Origin: Rudanella sp.
Lineage (GTDB): Bacteria > Bacteroidota > Bacteroidia > Cytophagales > Spirosomataceae
DNA: 8,034 nucleotides
Assembly (NCBI GenBank): GCA_026785985.1
Contig: JAJAYX010000373.1
Coordinates: 1-8,034 of the forward strand
Direction: 5' to 3'
Numbering within the stretch: the first letter of the stretch is position 1; each line of letters opens with the position of its first letter. The position numbers were made by a program, and so were the translations under genes. The notes under the pieces were generated by a model that was given only the letters and a program-made list of their open reading frames with translations, did no database searches and was not told the DNA's origin. Below, in pieces: positions 1-6,373 of this stretch.

Positions 1-732
1 AAGCTGTTTTTGAAAGACATGGTAGCTCGCAAGGAGGGGAAAATCCTTCAATTGGCCTCGTTGGTAGCCATCACCCCGTTCCCGCTGATGGCCGTATATG
101 CCGCCACCAAAGCCTACGTCTATAACTTCACACAGTCGCTCAACAACGAGTTGAAAGACTCGAATGTGACCATTACGGCCTTGTTGCCTAACGCTACCGA
201 CACGAATTTCTTCCGCGAAGCGGGTGCGCCAACCCTCAATGTAGAAGATCAGCTAGACGATCCGGCGGTTGTTGCCAAAGATGGTTACGACGCACTAATG
301 ACCGGCAAAGCCAAGGTTGTTCCTGGTGGTGCGCTTAACAAAGCCTATGAGGTAATGGCTTATACTACTCCGCAGGAAACGCTGGCGGGTATGATGCGCT
401 ACAACCTGACACCAAAAGAAGAATCGCAAAAAGAGAGCAATACTTCGGCCTGGGTTCTTGGATTGGGCATTGCAGCCGCTGTGGTGGCGGGTGTGGCCCT
501 CATAACGGCTTACAACAACGCCGATTTAGCCACGAAAGCACGGTATCGGTATAAGGCTAATCGCCTGAAAAACAAAGCGGGTGGGCTATTTGAGGAGGCC
601 AAAAGCGCGGTGGCTGATGGTTGGGAGAAAGCAAAAAGTACCCCCGTTACAGATTCTTTCGATGATGCCAAAGAGTCGTTGGTGAATGGCTGGGAGTCGT
701 TGAAAAGTAAAGCTAAAACGGCAGTAGCATAA
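1..732 (+). CDS. Short-chain dehydrogenase/reductase, 5'-truncated, with C-terminal membrane anchor and helical repeat tail
   Basis: The reading frame is open from base 1, so the N-terminus, including the Rossmann TGxxxGxG nucleotide-binding motif, lies outside the window; 243 residues are visible. The classical SDR catalytic residues are present: Ser20 in QLASLVA, then Tyr33 and Lys37 in YAATK (visible numbering). The Ser-Tyr distance of 13 residues is normal for the family. A segment resembling the LLPNATDTNFF motif of SDRs follows. Such enzymes oxidise or reduce alcohol/carbonyl substrates with NAD(P)H; the substrate here is unknown. After the catalytic domain there is a strongly hydrophobic stretch at about residues 151-171, then a basic segment and two helical repeats (residues 197-236). 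This tail is not part of a standard SDR and suggests attachment to the inner membrane. The TspO-like gene starts 11 bp downstream, so the two are probably co-transcribed. Family call is secure; role is not. Confidence 0.88.
   Translation, partial: KLFLKDMVARKEGKILQLASLVAITPFPLMAVYAATKAYVYNFTQSLNNELKDSNVTITALLPNATDTNFFREAGAPTLNVEDQLDDPAVVAKDGYDALMTGKAKVVPGGALNKAYEVMAYTTPQETLAGMMRYNLTPKEESQKESNTSAWVLGLGIAAAVVAGVALITAYNNADLATKARYRYKANRLKNKAGGLFEEAKSAVADGWEKAKSTPVTDSFDDAKESLVNGWESLKSKAKTAVA
589..708 (+). repeat. Two 17-residue helical repeats in the SDR tail
   Basis: Encoded residues 197-213 (FEEAKSAVADGWEKAKS) and 220-236 (FDDAKESLVNGWESLKS) align without gaps with a period of 23 residues. The shared pattern is F-acidic-acidic-A-K-x-x-x-x-x-G-W-E-x-x-K-S. 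The pattern of charged and hydrophobic positions predicts amphipathic helices, similar in character to YtxH-like tails. The DNA is less similar than the protein, so the duplication looks old or is maintained by selection. Confidence 0.7.
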
Positions 733-743
733 ACTGGTTTTGT

Positions 744-1712
744 ATGAAAAACTCCAATTTATGGCGTATCGCCACGGCGGTGTTTGCGGTGGGGAGTATC
801 ATCTATACGACCACATCAAGCAGCCGGTCGCGGAGAGCGAGCCGGGAAAATGAGTCGGAGACGGGTGAGGAGCCTGATTATAAGGTGCCGATAGAATACC
901 AGCAAGTCTTCGATAAAAATCTTATTATTCCGGCGGGCTGGGCTTTTGGGGCAGTGTGGGGAACGGTTTATTCGGGCCTGACTGCCCTGTTGGTACATCA
1001 GGCGATGCCCTCGCAGGCCTACAATCCACGTTATCAGAAAGCCTTGCCGTGGTGGTGGAGGAGTTTCGCGCTGAACGCCATTTTTGGCAAGTTCTTCTCG
1101 CAATCGGACCCACAAAGTGTAGTCGCTTCCGACATCACGACCAAGCTGAATTTGCCCTCAGCACTAGCCCTGCATCATAGCCTGGAAATTGGTAAAACCG
1201 ATGTTCATGCTCCCGAAAAGTATCTCCGCATTCCGGTGAGCCTATATAGCGGCTGGCTCACAGCGGCAACCGTTGTTGGCACCCCCGACACGCTGCTGAC
1301 GCTGGGCTTGTGGGATCGCGACGATGCCCGTGACTTGCCTCTTGCGGCTGGTATTTTAGGGGTAACGGGTGCAGCAGGCTTTGCCATTGCCCGGCAACTC
1401 AACGACCCTTGGTTTATGGTGCCGTTTATTGCGGGCTTTGGTGGCATTGCCACCCGCCACTGGAACAAACCCGACAAGGCATTGGTGGCTTATACAGCCG
1501 CTGGCCTGGCTGCAATCTATGCTTGCCTAGTGGCTTACTGGGTGCCAAAAGGAACTTTCCGGCCCTATGAACGGACGGTTGAAGATGCTGATTATGAAGT
1601 AGAAACCGTTATCGAGCCTGTGTCGCCGGGAGCTATATACTCCGGTCAGCAACATCAGGCCGAAATTGCCCGCGAACGAATGGAGCCGATTGAAGCGGAA
1701 GGTTTAGATTGA
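744..1712 (+). CDS. TspO/MBR-like (tryptophan-rich sensory protein-like) membrane protein
   Basis: This 322-residue membrane protein starts at the ATG 11 bp after the SDR stop, with no visible Shine-Dalgarno. A short N-terminal hydrophobic segment (about residues 6-22) is followed by a charged linker. The stretch IIPAGWAFGAVWGTVYSGL (61-79) matches the opening P-x-x-W-x-F-x-x-x-W-x-x-x-Y signature of TspO/MBR proteins. YLRIPVSLYSGWLTAATVV (160-178) and later segments (about 198-216, 223-236, 246-267) match the longer bacterial relatives annotated as tryptophan-rich sensory proteins. TspO proteins bind porphyrins and related ligands; whether this one does is unknown. Two oddities: the region between, about residues 115-150, is polar where relatives carry a membrane helix, and there is a charged C-terminal tail of about 50 residues. 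The family assignment rests on recalled motif similarity; a generic membrane protein is the alternative. Confidence 0.65.
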   Translation: MKNSNLWRIATAVFAVGSIIYTTTSSSRSRRASRENESETGEEPDYKVPIEYQQVFDKNLIIPAGWAFGAVWGTVYSGLTALLVHQAMPSQAYNPRYQKALPWWWRSFALNAIFGKFFSQSDPQSVVASDITTKLNLPSALALHHSLEIGKTDVHAPEKYLRIPVSLYSGWLTAATVVGTPDTLLTLGLWDRDDARDLPLAAGILGVTGAAGFAIARQLNDPWFMVPFIAGFGGIATRHWNKPDKALVAYTAAGLAAIYACLVAYWVPKGTFRPYERTVEDADYEVETVIEPVSPGAIYSGQQHQAEIARERMEPIEAEGLD

Positions 1713-1734
1713 TGAATTAGGTAATGAATGATGT

Positions 1735-1778
1735 GGTAATTGGGTAATTCAACTATTATCCAATTACCTATTTTTTTT
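1735..1778 (+). terminator. Intrinsic terminator between converging genes
   Basis: A 14-bp stem pairs 1735-1748 (GGTAATTGGGTAAT) with 1755-1768 (ATTATCCAATTACC), with a single G-T wobble at 1744/1759. The loop is six bases (TCAACT). On the + strand it is followed by TA and eight T (1771-1778), so it should end the SDR/TspO-like transcript. On the - strand the hairpin has no T-run after it, and the stop codon of the leftward gene (1764-1766) lies inside the stem. Confidence 0.85.
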
Positions 1779-3002
1779 GCAAACTACCTGCTCCGAAACG
1801 TTGGGGCCATTGCCCAGAAAAAGGCGCACCCGATATTCTCCATCTGGTAAAGCAGTGAGGTCTATTTTGGGAGTGCATTCGGGCGTTTCGGCGATTTTCA
1901 TGTTGACCTGAGCCGTTGCCTGTTGCACAAGTTGCCCGGCCTGATTAAGGACTTCATACCGCTCTACACACCCATAGATGCCCACATTCAGCAGATTGAC
2001 CGGGCCGGTTGTCGGGTTTGGATAAACCGATAGGGCTGGTTGTTCGGGCTGGTGATTGTCATAGCTGTAGCGAACGCCACTGGTGCGCCGGGGAACTGCC
2101 TGCCCGGCAGGATAATTCCAATTTACTTGTTCCAGCAAACGCCCGCCAGAGTCGTATTGGTAGCGATTGTAACTCCGGCTGATGGGGGCTTCAGCAGGCA
2201 AATTGGTGATCCGCTTAATGGACTGATCGAGCCAATAATCAACTCGTTCGGGTTTGCCCTGCGCGTTTAGTTGGGTGGTGATTATGGCATAAGGCTGACT
2301 CAGTTTTGGCTCGTTATATTGCCTGAGAATACTATTGGTTGATCCATATTCAATCGTTGTATAGTGAGTTAGCGTTGTTTTCTGTTGTTGGGTTATTTCG
2401 GTAGTGGTTTTAATGACCCGGTTGCGGGCATCACATAAAGTAGTAATCCGCTGGTTTGCTCCCTGCAACATCTGTTGCTTATCGGTGTAACTGTAGGTAA
2501 AGCCGGATGAGGGCCCCCAGGCTTGTAGGGTCTTATCAAAATGGGCAGATTGTTGCGAAGTGATCCGGTTTTGACCATCGAAGGTCTGGGTGGTTCGCGC
2601 ACTTTTTCGCCACAATTTCTGATTAAAATCCCACAGGCTGCTTTCGTCACTCAACTTGTTACCGTGTTCATCGCGGGTAAATACAAACCGCGACCGAAAC
2701 GCGGCTCCATCTGGCTTGCCCGACCCAACCAGCATAAACTCCAAAAGCGAATCCCGGCTGTCGTAGGCATAGGTAGTTAAGAGATAACTCGTGCATAGAT
2801 CGTTTTCAACGGGGGCCTCGGTACGGCTCTTAATCAGGTTGCCTTTTTGGTTATAATAAAAAACAGTGCGGTGCAGAACCGTCTCCTTTTGGTCGGGGCC
2901 AACGTTGAAATAGGTTGCCGTGTCTGGCCGGTCGGGGAGGGTCTGACCGGGGGCGTGGGAAAAAGACAGCGACAAGAAGAAAATGAATAAATGTCGCTGC
3001 AT
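1764..3002 (-). CDS. Secreted protein with YD-like repeats and type IX secretion sorting domain
   Basis: This 412-residue protein has a Sec signal peptide (hydrophobic residues 5-15, likely cleavage near 17-20). The last 89 residues (324-412) begin with LSVYPNPTTGPVNL and continue with a beta-strand pattern ending in DLTALPDGEYRVRLFL. This is the type A sorting domain recognised by the type IX secretion system, which exports proteins across the outer membrane in Bacteroidota. Between them are degenerate YD-type units, such as YNQKGNL (50-56), YDSRDSLL (80-87), RDEHGNKL (110-117), FDGQNRI (141-147), CDARNRV (190-196) and YDSGGRLL (283-290). The first four are spaced about 30 residues apart. 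These resemble RHS/YD repeats but no toxin or enzyme domain is visible, so the protein is probably a surface or secreted binding protein. The 3' end carries a run of eight A just before AGG TAA; slippage there would change only the last residues. The gene stands alone, with 87 bp to the next gene upstream and no clear promoter match. Confidence 0.88.
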   Translation of the reverse strand: MQRHLFIFFLSLSFSHAPGQTLPDRPDTATYFNVGPDQKETVLHRTVFYYNQKGNLIKSRTEAPVENDLCTSYLLTTYAYDSRDSLLEFMLVGSGKPDGAAFRSRFVFTRDEHGNKLSDESSLWDFNQKLWRKSARTTQTFDGQNRITSQQSAHFDKTLQAWGPSSGFTYSYTDKQQMLQGANQRITTLCDARNRVIKTTTEITQQQKTTLTHYTTIEYGSTNSILRQYNEPKLSQPYAIITTQLNAQGKPERVDYWLDQSIKRITNLPAEAPISRSYNRYQYDSGGRLLEQVNWNYPAGQAVPRRTSGVRYSYDNHQPEQPALSVYPNPTTGPVNLLNVGIYGCVERYEVLNQAGQLVQQATAQVNMKIAETPECTPKIDLTALPDGEYRVRLFLGNGPNVSEQVVCKKNR

Positions 3003-3089
3003 ATCTGGTGCGTTTATAATCGTTTTGGGGTTGCTAATGTAGAACAGAAATCTCGTTCAACTTCAGTTAAACAGGCTTTTTTTAACCAT

Positions 3090-4322
3090 TTACGGGGAGG
3101 CCAACTGCATCAGTATACCACACACATAGCCCATATAGGTACCAACGGCATAGCCCATAATGGCCATCAGCACCCCTACAGGGGCCAAAGCCGGGTGAAA
3201 AGCAGCCGCCACGATGGGGGCCGAAGCCGGGCCGCCAATGCACGACATGCTGCCCACAGCCAAAAAAAAGTAGGGTGCGCGCAGCAACCGACAAACAACG
3301 ATCATAATCAGCACGTGAAACGCCATCCAAACCACCCCAACCAAAATCAGGCCCGGCTGTTCAGCAATGGCCAGCACGTCGGCTTTGAGGCCGATGGTAG
3401 CGATCATTACATACAGGAAAATCGTCGCGATTTTAGACGCGCCAGCTCCTTCCAATTTCCGGGCGCGGGTAAACGACAAGCCAATGCCGAGGGCGGTGGC
3501 CATGCCAATGATCCAGAAAAACGGCGCGTTCAGGCTGAACTGCTTGAGGGCGGGGTAGTTCGTGTCGATAAACGGGGCAATCCAGTCGGCGAGGGCGTGG
3601 GCAATGGCGGTGGCTCCGAAACCGAGGGCCAGAATGGTGATGAAATCCGTAACAGTCGGAATGCGCCGGGTGGCTTCGGCCTGTTCGATCACGCGCTGCT
3701 TTACGTCCTCCACCGCCGAAGCATCGGCCCCCAGCCATCGGTCGATGGTTTGGGAACGACCCGCACCGTAAATCAGCAGGGCGAGCCAGAGATTAGCCAC
3801 AAAAATATCGACCGTCACAAAGGCCGAAAACAGCCGGTCGCTGGGTTGGAACACTTCTTTGAGAGCCGTTTGGTTGGCTCCTCCGCCAATCCAGGTGCCC
3901 GCCATCGTAGCCATGCCGCGCCAAACGGCTTCCGGCCCCTGTCCGCCCACTAAGTCCGGCGCGACTTGCGCCAACAGCCAAATGGCCAGCGGCCCACCCA
4001 GCATAATGCTCACCGCCGAAGCCGCGAACAACAAAATTGAAGCCCGCCCCAACCGCCGAAATGCCCCAAAATCAACGCTGAGGGTGAACAGGACCAAACT
4101 CGCCGGGAGCAGATACCGCGACACCACCGGGTATAATCCGCTATTGGCTCCATCCACTAATCCGCTGGTATTGAGCAGCGAAGGCAGAAAATAGCATAGC
4201 AGCGTGGCTGGCACGTAAGTATAGAACCGTTGCCAGAAAGGGCGGGGGCTGTCGGAGGTCTGGAATACGAGGGCCAGAATGGCGAGGAGTATTCCGAGGA
4301 CGACGGCATCGTTTGTAATCAT
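3090..4322 (-). CDS. DUF819 family integral membrane protein, putative transporter
   Basis: The ATG at 4322 gives 410 residues beginning MITNDAVVLGILL. The frame is open 11 codons further upstream, but that extension (MQFCFCTNRIR) is not hydrophobic and does not fit the family start. About ten hydrophobic segments are visible, separated near the middle by a polar cytoplasmic-type loop (about residues 188-222). Two glycine-rich signatures, one per half, support the DUF819 assignment: GTWIGGGANQTA (142-153) and CIGGPASAP (361-369). The family is generally thought to be related to the CPA/anion-transporter fold with inverted repeats, but no substrate is established. The gene lies 62 bp downstream of the TIM-barrel gene on the same strand, and I find no promoter match in that gap, so co-transcription is likely. 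It may import or export the compound acted on by its neighbours (inference). Confidence 0.85.
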   Translation of the reverse strand: MITNDAVVLGILLAILALVFQTSDSPRPFWQRFYTYVPATLLCYFLPSLLNTSGLVDGANSGLYPVVSRYLLPASLVLFTLSVDFGAFRRLGRASILLFAASAVSIMLGGPLAIWLLAQVAPDLVGGQGPEAVWRGMATMAGTWIGGGANQTALKEVFQPSDRLFSAFVTVDIFVANLWLALLIYGAGRSQTIDRWLGADASAVEDVKQRVIEQAEATRRIPTVTDFITILALGFGATAIAHALADWIAPFIDTNYPALKQFSLNAPFFWIIGMATALGIGLSFTRARKLEGAGASKIATIFLYVMIATIGLKADVLAIAEQPGLILVGVVWMAFHVLIMIVVCRLLRAPYFFLAVGSMSCIGGPASAPIVAAAFHPALAPVGVLMAIMGYAVGTYMGYVCGILMQLASP

Positions 4323-4384
4323 GCGGATTCGGTTTGTGCAAAAACAAAACTGCACATTCCAACCATTCGGAGCAAATTGAAACG

Positions 4385-5311
4385 CTAAACCATCCGCTCC
4401 AGCAAGGCCTTCGTTTTCTTGATACCTTCGTATTCGTCGAGTTTGTCGCCTTCGTATTCAATGCCGGCGTAGCCCCGGAAACCGCTGTCTTTCACGATTT
4501 TCATCATGCGGGTATAGTCTGTTTCCACGCAGTTTCCCTGTTCATCGAAATCGTAGGTTTTGGCCGAAACACCTTTGGCATAGGGCATTAGCTCCTGGGT
4601 ACCCTGATAGCGGTCGTACGATTCTTCGCATTCCCGTTGACCCGGTTTGCGCTTTATGCAGAAGTTGCCGAAGTCGGGGAGGGTGCCCACGTTTTTCATG
4701 CCCACCTGTTTCATCAAGCCCGATAGCCATTGGCCGTTGGACGAAAAACCGCCGTGGTTTTCAACGATCACGTTGATGCCGGTTTTTTTAGCAAATTCGC
4801 CCAGCGTTACCAAACCGTCAACGGCGGCTTTGGCCACTTCTTCGGCGGTTCCCGCGCCATAGGCATTCACCCGGATGGTTTTGCAACCCAGATAGTTCGC
4901 GCACTCCACCCATTTTTTGTGGTTGTCAACGGCCTTGTCGCGTTTGGCTTTGTCGATCTCACCGAGGCTACCCTCCCCGTCGATCATGATCAGGTGGTTT
5001 TTGATGCCGTTGTCTTTGCAGCGCATCAGCAGGTCGTTGAGGTAGGCGGTGTCCTGTGCTTTGTCTTTGAAAAACTGGTTCACATACTCCACTGCACCAA
5101 TACCGAACTCTTTTTTGGCCAGTGCCGGAAAGTCGAGGTTGGTTATCTTCTTGGCGAACAGGGCTTTATGTAGCGACCATTCGGCCAGCGATATTTCGAA
5201 AAAAGGTTTCTTTGCCATTGTATCGGCCAATACTTCGGGCAACAATGCAGTGGTAGCGGTTACGGTGGCCGCTTGTTTCAGAAAGGAACGACGGTTTGTT
5301 GGCGTTAGCAT
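4385..5311 (-). CDS. Tat-exported sugar phosphate isomerase/epimerase-like TIM-barrel protein
   Basis: The 308-residue product starts with a twin-arginine signal (NRRSFLK, residues 6-12) and a hydrophobic alanine/threonine-rich stretch ending near LAD (28-30). It is therefore probably exported folded, to the periplasm or as a membrane-anchored protein. The rest fits the xylose isomerase-like TIM-barrel superfamily (AP_endonuc_2 / IolE / hydroxypyruvate isomerase type). Candidate metal or catalytic residues are Glu75 (GAVEYV), Glu184 and His186 (VENHGG), Asp213 (LPDFGN) and Glu285 (GIEYEG). The usual histidine in the VHxKD strand is replaced by Ser-Ala-Lys (VSAKTYDF, 248-255), a variant I associate with this Bacteroidota/Planctomycetota subgroup. 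A sugar or inositol-like epimerase or isomerase activity is likely, with unknown substrate. It sits 69 bp after the GntR gene and 62 bp before the DUF819 gene, on one strand. Confidence 0.87.
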   Translation of the reverse strand: MLTPTNRRSFLKQAATVTATTALLPEVLADTMAKKPFFEISLAEWSLHKALFAKKITNLDFPALAKKEFGIGAVEYVNQFFKDKAQDTAYLNDLLMRCKDNGIKNHLIMIDGEGSLGEIDKAKRDKAVDNHKKWVECANYLGCKTIRVNAYGAGTAEEVAKAAVDGLVTLGEFAKKTGINVIVENHGGFSSNGQWLSGLMKQVGMKNVGTLPDFGNFCIKRKPGQRECEESYDRYQGTQELMPYAKGVSAKTYDFDEQGNCVETDYTRMMKIVKDSGFRGYAGIEYEGDKLDEYEGIKKTKALLERMV

Positions 5312-5380
5312 GTTGGTTTTGTTAGCGAGTCCTGTTGCTTCAATAAGACCGTAACGCCCGAAAACTCATCGGTATGGAGG

Positions 5381-6181
5381 TTAGAATCGTCCCTGGAGCA
5401 AAAACTGATCGGTGCGGGCAAACAGGAGCGAGAAAAAACTAAAGTCACTTTTGTTCGTGTCGATCCGTTTCTCAAGCCGAAGCACCGGTCTGCCCGGCTT
5501 AACCTGAAGTTGTTTGGCAATAGGTTCGTCGGCAGTCAGGGCCTGAATCTTTTGCTCTCCCCCCGACACAACTAACCCGTATTTGGTGCGTAACAGATCG
5601 AAAAACGAACGATTCGACAGCCGCTGACGAGGGAGATTGGGCAAATACCGATTAGGCAGAATTAGTTTTTCGTAAAATACCGGCGTGTTATTCACCGACC
5701 GGAGCCGCTCCATGTAATAGTACGTGGTAGTTGGGTTTTCATCGGTCGGATAGAATAGCAACTCCAGGGGGAACGCCCGCAGGTACGGTTTAACAAGAAT
5801 CGTTGTCGTGATCAGTTCCGCCGAAAGTTCATCGGATGCCGCCGGTTTCTCGTCAGCCGTTACCGAATGGGTTTTCAGCGACATCACGCCCAAACCAACC
5901 GGAATCGCCTGCACAATGCTCCCTTTTCCCTGGTGTTTCCGAATGTAGCCCTCCTGAACCAACAGCGAGAGAGCCTGCCGGATGGTGGGCTGGGTGAGCC
6001 GAAACTGCTGTTGCAGCACACTTTCGGAGGGCAACAAATCGCCTGCTTTGAACACGCCCCGGATAATATCCTGTCGGAGCGTCTCATATAAATACTGGTA
6101 TTGAGGAATGCGGTTTGGCTGGTCTGTCATATCGTGGATAAAGGTAGGAAATTGGTTGAAATCCTGCTGTAACTTTTCCAT
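5381..6181 (-). CDS. GntR-family transcriptional regulator with UTRA effector domain
   Basis: This 266-residue protein has an N-terminal winged helix (about residues 26-90) with the typical GntR sequence GDLLPSESVLQQQF (47-60), then TIRQAL (66-71) and the wing GKGSIV (85-90). The C-terminal part (about 95-262) is a UTRA domain, seen in YYYMERLRSVNNTPVFYEK (154-172) and LRLEKRI (234-240). This HutC-type subfamily senses small molecules, often sugar phosphates or amino sugars, and usually represses. The ATG at 6181 gives the longest form; an in-frame ATG at 6130 (residue 18) would remove a segment not needed for the DNA-binding domain and is a real alternative start. The gene is divergent from the SIS gene across 192 bp containing palindromes, and heads the TIM-barrel/DUF819 gene series. 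Auto-repression and control of the SIS gene are likely but inferred. Confidence 0.92.
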   Translation of the reverse strand: MEKLQQDFNQFPTFIHDMTDQPNRIPQYQYLYETLRQDIIRGVFKAGDLLPSESVLQQQFRLTQPTIRQALSLLVQEGYIRKHQGKGSIVQAIPVGLGVMSLKTHSVTADEKPAASDELSAELITTTILVKPYLRAFPLELLFYPTDENPTTTYYYMERLRSVNNTPVFYEKLILPNRYLPNLPRQRLSNRSFFDLLRTKYGLVVSGGEQKIQALTADEPIAKQLQVKPGRPVLRLEKRIDTNKSDFSFFSLLFARTDQFLLQGRF

Positions 6182-6191
6182 ACTTATACTA

Positions 6192-6233
6192 ATAAATTAA
6201 ATTTAATCTAAGCTAAATAATTATAAATTAAAT
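6192..6233. repeat. Direct repeat ATAAATTAAAT, two copies 31 bp apart, with a small palindrome
   Basis: ATAAATTAAAT occurs at 6192-6202 and again at 6223-6233, a start-to-start distance of 31 bp, close to three turns of DNA. The first copy overlaps a perfect 12-bp palindrome ATTAAATTTAAT (6196-6207). It lies in the probable leader of the GntR gene. The stretch is so AT-rich that chance is a serious alternative. Confidence 0.35.
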
Positions 6234-6246
6234 AGTTAGAATAAAT

Positions 6247-6254
6247 CAAAAGTA
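6247..6254 (-). promoter_or_regulatory. Candidate -7 element for the GntR gene
   Basis: The minus strand reads TACTTTTG, a perfect match to the Bacteroidota -7 consensus TAnnTTTG. Transcription would start near 6240, leaving a leader of about 60 bases before the ATG at 6181. No convincing -33 TTG is seen at the right distance, so this rests on the -7 match and its position. Confidence 0.5.
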
Positions 6255-6272
6255 GCTTATTATAATAAGTTA
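6253..6272. promoter_or_regulatory. Palindrome, candidate GntR operator 1
   Basis: TAGCTTATTATAATAAGTTA is a 20-bp inverted repeat with nine of ten pairs matching and a perfect 14-bp core CTTATTATAATAAG (6256-6269). It overlaps the edge of the candidate -7 element of the GntR gene and ends directly next to the candidate -33 of the SIS gene. A dimer bound here could block both promoters. Which protein binds it is inferred from the adjacent regulator gene. Confidence 0.5.
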
Positions 6273-6303
6273 TTGGTCTTTTGGTAAAACCCCTATACCT
6301 TCG
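6273..6303 (+). promoter_or_regulatory. Candidate promoter for the SIS gene
   Basis: TTGG at 6273-6276 and TACCTTCG at 6296-6303 are separated by 19 bp. They match the Bacteroidota -33 TTG and -7 TAnnTTTG elements, with one mismatch in the latter. Transcription would start near 6310, giving a leader of about 64 bases before the ATG at 6374. Confidence 0.45.
6275..6291. promoter_or_regulatory. Imperfect GGT...ACC palindrome, candidate GntR operator 2
   Basis: GGTCTTTTGGTAAAACC pairs at five of the six outermost positions. It has the GGT...ACC outer arms typical of HutC-type GntR operators (for example DasR sites of the form TGGTCTAGACCA). It lies between the candidate -33 and -7 elements of the SIS promoter, where a bound repressor would exclude RNA polymerase. 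It may compete with, or act together with, the palindrome at 6253-6272. Confidence 0.4.
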
Positions 6304-6373
6304 GCCCATTGATAGAGTCAGCTAACGAATCGGATGCTACGGGTGAATCTACACAACTGATAATACTTAAAAC

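Noticed and set aside
1764..1790. Run of eight A near the 3' end of the T9SS protein gene as a programmed frameshift site
   Set aside because: Slipping would alter only the final one or two residues, so no functional consequence is apparent.
3066..3086. GTTAAA/TTTAAC inverted repeat with a T-run after the DUF819 stop
   Set aside because: The stem is six AT-rich pairs and the T-run lies inside the loop and arm rather than after a stem, so it does not make a convincing terminator.
2991..3953. A 320-codon + strand open frame opposite the DUF819 gene
   Set aside because: The translation is rich in His, Gln, Asn, Arg and Gly with no fold-like pattern. The minus strand encodes a clear membrane protein with family motifs, so this is an antisense shadow.
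4335..4356. Inverted repeat TGTGCA/TGCACA upstream of the DUF819 gene
   Set aside because: Only six pairs around a ten-base A-rich spacer, no T-run and no clear promoter next to it; too weak to call an operator or terminator.
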